A DNA stretch of 62,204 bases from Desulfobacteraceae bacterium (GTDB lineage Bacteria; Desulfobacterota; Desulfobacteria; Desulfobacterales; Desulfobacteraceae), in contig JAAEMK010001146.1 of the NCBI GenBank assembly GCA_024225635.1, positions 1 through 62,204 of the forward strand. The letters are read 5' to 3'. A program made the position numbers and the translations under genes. This document shows, piece by piece, positions 59,359-62,204 of the stretch. The notes below the pieces were generated by a model. That model searched no databases. It saw only the letters and a program-made list of their open reading frames with translations, and was not told the origin of the DNA. Position 1 is the stretch's first letter. Each line of letters begins with the position of its first letter.

Positions 59359-62204
59359 CAGGCGATTTCCCTGATTTTCCGATCACACCCGATTTAAATG
59401 ATGATGCAAAAACACTCAACAAACTGACCCGGCAATTCAATGATGCATTGGAAAAACAGTTGCCCATCGGCAAGGATCAATACCTGGAATCCATGGGGCG
59501 GCTGCTCTGGAAAGCATCGGGGCTTGGGGTTGAAAAATTTCTTGACGCGGTCGAGGATGCAAAGGATGAAGAGCCTCCACGCCCTGTTCGGTTAATCATT
59601 AAAGGCCGGGAGTTCCAGCACCTGCCCTGGGAGCTCATTTATAATGACCATCCTGAAATCGGATTTGCAGCGCTTCATCCATGGTGCACCGTGTCCCGCA
59701 GGGTCAAGGGAAGCGGTAAAAAAACACCCGCAACCACCCAAGGCCCGTTAAGGATATTGCTTTTCATCTCCTCCCCGGACGATCTTGACCCGGAAAAAAG
59801 CCGCCTTGATTATGAAAAAGAGGTGGAGCTCCTGTTTGCCGCCCTTGACGAACCGTATTTCGCGGGAAAAATTGATATTGACGTTGCCGTTGACGGTTGC
59901 TTGAATACGCTTGTCCGCCAGCTTGAAAGTACCCGGTACCATGCCCTTATCATGAGCATGCACGGCACAACCGTTAAAGATAAGAACAACGACTCCCAGG
60001 GCTGCCTTTTGTTTGAAAAAGATCTTACCTGGAAAAAAGATTTGGTGACTGCAAGCGCCTTTGCCGAAAAAATGGAATACCTTCCAAACCCGCCGGGACT
60101 CATCCTTGTATCTGCCTGCCAGTCCGCCAAAGCCGATGAAACTTCCGGAACCATTACCGATGTTACTGGCAGGCTCCATAAAGCCGGTATTCAAAGGGTG
60201 ATCGGCATGCGTCTTTCCGTGATTGACAAGGCCGCATCCCTGTTCAGCGCCGAGCTGTTCAGGTACCTTTCCAAGGGCGGCATACTTGGCAGGGCTGTAA
60301 GCCATGCGAGGAATGAGGTCGCTCAGGGTGAATACTCGGGCGGGTTCTTTAAGAAAACCGGTGGGGAAAAGGTCCTTGGCGACATCCTTGCCCAATGGAC
60401 CCTTCCGGTGCTTCTTGATCGTACAACGGACGGGCCGCTTCTTCACCTGAATGGAGAAGCCCGGCTGAAGGAACGGCCACCCTTGCCATCCGTACTCATT
60501 GGCGACGGCACCATCCATCTGCCGACCCTTGACAGCTTCATCGGCAGACGGTCCGAAATCAGGCGTTTCCTTGGCCCCTTTCTCCAGAAAGAGACCCGGT
60601 GCCTGATGTTCACCGGCCCGGGGGGAGTGGGAAAAACCACACTGGCCGCCCTGTTCACCAGAAAACTCCTGGAAAAAGAGCCTGATGTCAGGTTGATGGG
60701 GTTTCGTGCGCCGTTTGATTTTGATACCATCTACGAACCCCTCAGAAAAGAAGCCTTTGACGGAACCCAAGAAGAACCTCTCCACGCCTTTATCCAAAAT
60801 GAAGACGATATTAAAGAGCGGATAAGAATGCTCCTGGTCTCCCTTGCCAAAAGAGAAAGGCCCTTTGCACTTGTTCTGGATAACCTTGAAACCCTTCAGG
60901 ATATCAACACGCTTGAGGTGCAGGATTCCCATTCCGACAGCTTCTGGTTTATCAAAACCGTGTGCGAGCTTCCTTCCCCTGCCAGGGTGTTAATGACAGG
61001 CCGGTATGCTCTTCCCCAATCGTTGACAAAAGATCTGCCCGAAAACACCGTCTCAAACAGCCCGATACAGGAAGCCCCTTTCGGAGATATCCTGAACCGG
61101 ATGAGACGCCTTAAGTGGCCGCAATCCATGGAGGCAAAAGAAAAAAGAGAAATATACAATATCCTCGGTGGCAACCACAGGGCCATTGAGTGGACCGCCC
61201 AGCTCCTTCGTGACGATGCGGATAAAGCAGAAAATCTGGTCGAAGCCCTTAAACAAGTCAAAGCCCCGCCTTCCACAGATAAAGAAAAACTGGATTTTGT
61301 TCTGGAAACCATGCGCCAGGATCTGTTGTTTTCCAGGATTTGCGACCAGTTGACAACCAGCCAGAAAAGGCTGGTGCAGGCACTTTCCTTATACCGGGTG
61401 CCGGTCAATGAAGACGGAATAGTTGCAGCGTATACGACCGCAACAGATTTGCCAAACCATGAAGAGGACCTGGCAAGGCTTTTAAATTACTCTTTGTTGG
61501 AGGCGGTTTACAACCCCGTACTGGAATTGGGGTATTACAGCGTTCCCACCATAATCATGGAGCTTTCCGGGGAACCTGAATTTTCATCAAAAGAGCTCAG
61601 AACGATTCACAAGGCAATGGGAATCTACCATCGCGCACAGGGTAAATATGTTACACGGAAATGGAGCGATGACATTGAGGGTATCCACCATTTTCGTAGG
61701 GCTTGCGAGCACGATTATGCAGACGAACTTGCGGAAGATGTCTGCGGCTATTATTACCGGATCAGCAACTTTGCAGATGCAAAACATCTTACCAAAGAAA
61801 TAGTAAAAAGAGAGTCTCCACCTCCGCCATGGTGGGCATTGAATCGTTATGGACAGTGCCAGCTTACCCTTGGTAAACTTGATGATGCAAAATGGGCATT
61901 GAAAAAAGCCGAATCGGTAGCGGTAAATGAAGAAGATAGAGGCACAACCCTTAACAACATCAGCGGGATATTTCGAGCCCGTGGAGATTATGAAACGGCC
62001 CTGAAATACCTGGAAGATAGCCTTAAAATTCGTCAGGAGATCGGTGACAAAGCGGGGGAAGGCACAACCCTTAACAACATGGCGACAACTGCTTATGCCC
62101 GTGGAGATTATGAAACGGCCCTGAAATACCTGGAAGATAGCCTTAAAATTCGTCAGGAGATCGGTGACAAAGCGGGGGAAGGCACAACCCTTAACAACAT
62201 CAGC
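59355..62204 (+). CDS. CHAT protease - STAND (NB-ARC-like) NTPase - TPR protein, 3' truncated by window
   Basis: At least 950 residues with no stop before the window edge. Residues about 60-380 form a CHAT (caspase-like) peptidase with FQHLPWELIY, catalytic His203 in MSMHGTTV and Cys255 in LVSACQSAKAD. A STAND NTPase follows with the P-loop GPGGVGKTT (421-429) and Walker B LVLDNLE (Asp509), then a helical region. From about 830 tetratricopeptide repeats start and continue out of the window; two 40-residue units are almost identical. In such proteins the repeats sense a ligand, the NTPase oligomerises and the protease is released, as in bacterial NLR-like immunity. The start overlaps the zinc-ribbon gene (ATGA). 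AAGGAGGGG is the ribosome site. Confidence 0.92.
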   Translation, partial: MTGDFPDFPITPDLNDDAKTLNKLTRQFNDALEKQLPIGKDQYLESMGRLLWKASGLGVEKFLDAVEDAKDEEPPRPVRLIIKGREFQHLPWELIYNDHPEIGFAALHPWCTVSRRVKGSGKKTPATTQGPLRILLFISSPDDLDPEKSRLDYEKEVELLFAALDEPYFAGKIDIDVAVDGCLNTLVRQLESTRYHALIMSMHGTTVKDKNNDSQGCLLFEKDLTWKKDLVTASAFAEKMEYLPNPPGLILVSACQSAKADETSGTITDVTGRLHKAGIQRVIGMRLSVIDKAASLFSAELFRYLSKGGILGRAVSHARNEVAQGEYSGGFFKKTGGEKVLGDILAQWTLPVLLDRTTDGPLLHLNGEARLKERPPLPSVLIGDGTIHLPTLDSFIGRRSEIRRFLGPFLQKETRCLMFTGPGGVGKTTLAALFTRKLLEKEPDVRLMGFRAPFDFDTIYEPLRKEAFDGTQEEPLHAFIQNEDDIKERIRMLLVSLAKRERPFALVLDNLETLQDINTLEVQDSHSDSFWFIKTVCELPSPARVLMTGRYALPQSLTKDLPENTVSNSPIQEAPFGDILNRMRRLKWPQSMEAKEKREIYNILGGNHRAIEWTAQLLRDDADKAENLVEALKQVKAPPSTDKEKLDFVLETMRQDLLFSRICDQLTTSQKRLVQALSLYRVPVNEDGIVAAYTTATDLPNHEEDLARLLNYSLLEAVYNPVLELGYYSVPTIIMELSGEPEFSSKELRTIHKAMGIYHRAQGKYVTRKWSDDIEGIHHFRRACEHDYADELAEDVCGYYYRISNFADAKHLTKEIVKRESPPPPWWALNRYGQCQLTLGKLDDAKWALKKAESVAVNEEDRGTTLNNISGIFRARGDYETALKYLEDSLKIRQEIGDKAGEGTTLNNMATTAYARGDYETALKYLEDSLKIRQEIGDKAGEGTTLNNIS
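61941..62204 (+). repeat. 120-bp tandem TPR-coding repeats with a variable block
   Basis: The DNA of 61981-62080 and 62101-62200 is identical over 100 bases. Between them lies a 20-base segment (61961-61980 versus 62081-62100) that shares only its final GCCC and few other bases. The third unit begins with CAGC, as in the first variable segment. The variable codons encode six consecutive residues of TPR helix A (ISGIFR versus MATTAY). The array continues beyond the window. Confidence 0.93.

Noticed and set aside
59748-60932. 394-codon open frame on the minus strand inside the CHAT gene
   Set aside because: The plus strand encodes the CHAT catalytic residues and P-loop continuously; the antisense text shows no known motif.
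61941-62204. Diversity-generating retroelement as the source of TPR variation
   Set aside because: Changes are not confined to adenines of a template, and no template repeat or reverse transcriptase gene is visible in the window.
61941-62204. CRISPR-like array from the regular 120-bp repeats
   Set aside because: The repeats are in frame within the TPR coding sequence, the unit is too long and there is no palindromic repeat or cas gene.

Overview
The window looks like a chromosomal segment of a strictly anaerobic, GC-rich Desulfobacterota bacterium, probably of the Desulfobacteraceae type. This is inferred from gene content: an aldehyde:ferredoxin oxidoreductase, a YedE/YedF selenium-type operon, a cyclopropane/methyl fatty acid synthase, a VPLPA/PEP-CTERM type surface protein, many sensor kinases and chemoreceptors, and a CHAT-STAND-TPR protein. 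No ribosomal RNA, tRNA, CRISPR array or intact insertion sequence was seen.

Layout. 1-6.5 kb: the tail of an aldehyde oxidoreductase with its terminator, then a SNF2 helicase / SWIM zinc-finger / MFS transporter operon. 6.6-11.3 kb: a broken ECF sigma factor and a leftward chemosensory group (chemoreceptor and two periplasmic binding proteins, with no permeases). 11.6-18 kb: a MATE exporter preceded by a small translationally coupled ORF, then a hybrid histidine kinase in operon with a three-domain acyltransferase-like/cNMP-binding/methyltransferase protein. 18.2-23.3 kb: a giant exonuclease-RecQ-UvrD fusion. 23.6-27.4 kb: a GEMM-type (cyclic dinucleotide) riboswitch in front of a sorted surface protein, facing a four-gene selenium-type operon. 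27.7-30.3 kb: a lipid-modification operon (small membrane protein, Cfa, geranylgeranyl-reductase-like flavoprotein). 30.7-37.8 kb: CheW with a relic chemoreceptor, SbcDC, a HIT hydrolase and a GNAT acetyltransferase. 38.1-41.6 kb: an AAA ATPase/subtilase pair matching the IetAS defence system. 42.2-50 kb: an acyl-CoA transferase, a receiver/PEP-synthase-like protein, glutamate dehydrogenase and a LuxR-type regulator, bracketed by related AATGCGT palindromes. 50-58.7 kb: a second MFS protein, a pentapeptide membrane protein, PilZ, a chimeric sensor kinase, a periplasmic binding protein, LysR, TauE and regulator relics. 59.1-62.2 kb: a small zinc-ribbon protein overlapping the start of a CHAT protease / STAND NTPase / TPR protein that runs out of the window.

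Themes. Several loci look defensive or genome-guarding (CHAT-STAND-TPR, IetAS, RecQ-UvrD fusion, SbcDC, SNF2-SWIM). Others are signalling genes, two of them tied to cyclic dinucleotides (riboswitch, PilZ). At least four gene relics and one in-frame chimera show active remodelling. The strongest candidate for an undescribed system is the zinc-ribbon plus CHAT-STAND-TPR operon, whose TPR repeats are identical in DNA over 100 bp but differ almost completely in a block of about 16-18 bp in each unit.
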